A DNA stretch of 5,464 nucleotides from JAVBOW01 sp031551595 (GTDB lineage: Bacteria > Bacteroidota > Bacteroidia > Bacteroidales > Rikenellaceae). The stretch's first letter is position 1, and each line of letters opens with the position of its first letter. Where the stretch lies: assembly GCA_031551595.1 (NCBI GenBank), contig JAVBNK010000128.1, positions 1 to 5,464 of the forward strand, read 5' to 3'. Below, in pieces: positions 4,359-5,464 of the stretch. The notes beneath the pieces are model-generated. The model worked only from the letters and a program-made list of their open reading frames with translations, was not told the origin of the DNA and searched no databases. Made by a program: the position numbers and the translations under genes.

Positions 4359-5464
4359 AGAAAGTCATATTGCTGGGTTCCGGCGCACTGAAGATCGGCG
4401 AGGCGGGCGAGTTCGACTACTCCGGCTCGCAGGCGCTCAAGGCGCTCAAGGAAGAGGGCATCTACACGGTGCTGATCAACCCCAACATCGCCACGATACA
4501 AACCTCGGAAAACATCGCCGACCGGGTCTATTTCCTGCCGGTAACCCCGGAATTCGTCGAGGAGGTGATCATCCGCGAACGTCCGCAGGGCATCCTGCTC
4601 GCGTTCGGCGGCCAGACGGCCCTGAACTGCGGGGTGAAACTCTACCGCAGCGGCGTGCTGGAAAAATACGGCGTGCAGGTGCTCGGTACGCAGGTGCAGG
4701 CGATCATCGACACCGAGGACCGCGAAAAATTCGTCCAGAAACTGGACGAGATCGAGGTCAAAACGATCAAAAGCGAGGCCGTCGGCACGGTGGCCGAAGC
4801 CAAAAGGGTGGCCAATGAACTGGGCTATCCGGTGATCCTGCGTGCGGCCTACGCGCTGGGCGGCCTGGGGTCGGGCTTCTGCGACGACGACGAGCAACTG
4901 GAGGCGCTGGCCGCCAAATCGTTCTCCTACTCCGACCAGGTGCTGGTCGAGAAGTCGCTCAAAGGATGGAAGGAGATCGAGTACGAGGTGGTGCGCGACA
5001 AATATGACAACTGCATCACGGTCTGCAACATGGAGAACTTCGACCCGCTCGGCATCCACACCGGCGAGAGCATCGTGGTCGCCCCGTCGCAGACCCTTAC
5101 CAACATAGAGATCAACAAACTGCGCCAGCTGGCGATCAGGATCATCCGCCATATCGGCATCGTGGGCGAGTGCAACGTGCAGTATGCCCTCGATCCCGAG
5201 TCGGAGGACTACCGCGTGATCGAGGTGAACGCCCGCCTGAGCCGTTCGTCGGCCCTGGCGTCGAAGGCGACGGGCTTCCCGCTGGCCTTCGTGGCCGCCA
5301 AACTCGGCCTGGGCTACGGACTGCACGAGTTGAAGAACTCGGTGACCAAAACCACGCCGGCATGTTTCGAACCCGCGCTGGACTATATCGTTTGTAAAAT
5401 TCCCCGCTGGGACCTGGGCAAATTCAAGGGGGTATCTCGCGAACTGGGGTCGAGCATGAAATCG
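4346..5464 (+). CDS. carB: Carbamoyl phosphate synthetase large subunit, N-terminal part (cut by window edge)
   Basis: The frame is open from the ATG at 4346 to the right edge, giving 373 of an expected 1050-1080 residues. CarB makes carbamoyl phosphate from bicarbonate, ammonia and two ATP; this part is the carboxyphosphate-forming half. A pre-ATP-grasp domain (about 1-125) has LLGSGALKIGEAGEFDYSGS (9-28), INPNIAT (44-50) and FGGQTALNCG (87-96). The ATP-grasp domain follows with TEDREKF (123-129; R126 corresponds to E. coli R129) and LRAAYALGGLGSGF (165-178; R166 corresponds to R169). It continues with KGWKEIEYEVVRD (206-218), IHTGESIVVAPSQT (237-250) and the metal-ligand region NVQY...EVNARLSRSS, with Q279, E293 and N295. 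All key residues seen are intact. The second ATP-grasp half and the C-terminal regulatory domain are outside the window. It starts inside the end of carA, so translation is probably coupled. Confidence 0.97.
   Translation, partial: MQKIEKVILLGSGALKIGEAGEFDYSGSQALKALKEEGIYTVLINPNIATIQTSENIADRVYFLPVTPEFVEEVIIRERPQGILLAFGGQTALNCGVKLYRSGVLEKYGVQVLGTQVQAIIDTEDREKFVQKLDEIEVKTIKSEAVGTVAEAKRVANELGYPVILRAAYALGGLGSGFCDDDEQLEALAAKSFSYSDQVLVEKSLKGWKEIEYEVVRDKYDNCITVCNMENFDPLGIHTGESIVVAPSQTLTNIEINKLRQLAIRIIRHIGIVGECNVQYALDPESEDYRVIEVNARLSRSSALASKATGFPLAFVAAKLGLGYGLHELKNSVTKTTPACFEPALDYIVCKIPRWDLGKFKGVSRELGSSMKS

Noticed and set aside
3914..5326. A 470-codon open frame on the minus strand across carA and carB
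   Set aside because: Same antisense effect of biased codon use; the plus strand encodes highly conserved CarA and CarB.

Overview
The window looks like a chromosomal housekeeping region of a Bacteroidota bacterium, probably order Bacteroidales. Several gene starts are preceded by the Bacteroidota promoter signature (a TTTG-type -33 box and a TAnnTTTG -7 box), strong Shine-Dalgarno sites are largely absent, and the NadE, CarA and CarB proteins read like Bacteroidales versions. The coding DNA is GC-rich, so an Alistipes-like (Rikenellaceae) genome is my guess; this is inference, not proof. No mobile element, CRISPR array or phage gene is visible.

Layout from left to right: (1) a tRNA-Phe(GAA) gene on the minus strand, cut off by the left edge, with its own promoter. 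(2) Divergent from it, nadE on the plus strand, encoding a two-domain NAD+ synthetase. A perfect 8-bp-arm inverted repeat sits on its -7 box. (3) Converging on nadE, with only 8 bp between stop codons, a minus-strand pair: a YhbS-like GNAT acetyltransferase followed by crcB, the fluoride channel, overlapping by 22 bp. (4) Upstream of these on the minus strand, a small unrecognised three-helix membrane protein in AT-richer DNA. (5) Divergent from it, carA followed by carB with a 13-bp overlap, encoding the two subunits of carbamoyl phosphate synthetase. carB runs off the right edge after 373 codons.

The genes are mostly independent housekeeping units. The tRNA and nadE share a divergent promoter region, as do the small membrane protein and carAB. 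GNAT-crcB forms a short coupled operon, and carAB forms the classical one for arginine and pyrimidine precursor synthesis.

The observation most worth following is in NadE. The N-terminal nitrilase-type glutaminase domain keeps the expected Glu (E41) and Lys (K108), but the catalytic cysteine of the usual CED motif is replaced by glycine (G141), and neighbouring family landmarks are altered or shortened. The C-terminal synthetase domain keeps its ATP-binding and NAD-site motifs. This suggests an NAD+ synthetase that has lost glutamine hydrolysis but kept the scaffold, and may work with free ammonia or a partner glutaminase. A second theme is that both carbamoyl phosphate synthetase subunits carry motifs resembling the eukaryotic CAD protein more than E. 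coli CarAB.
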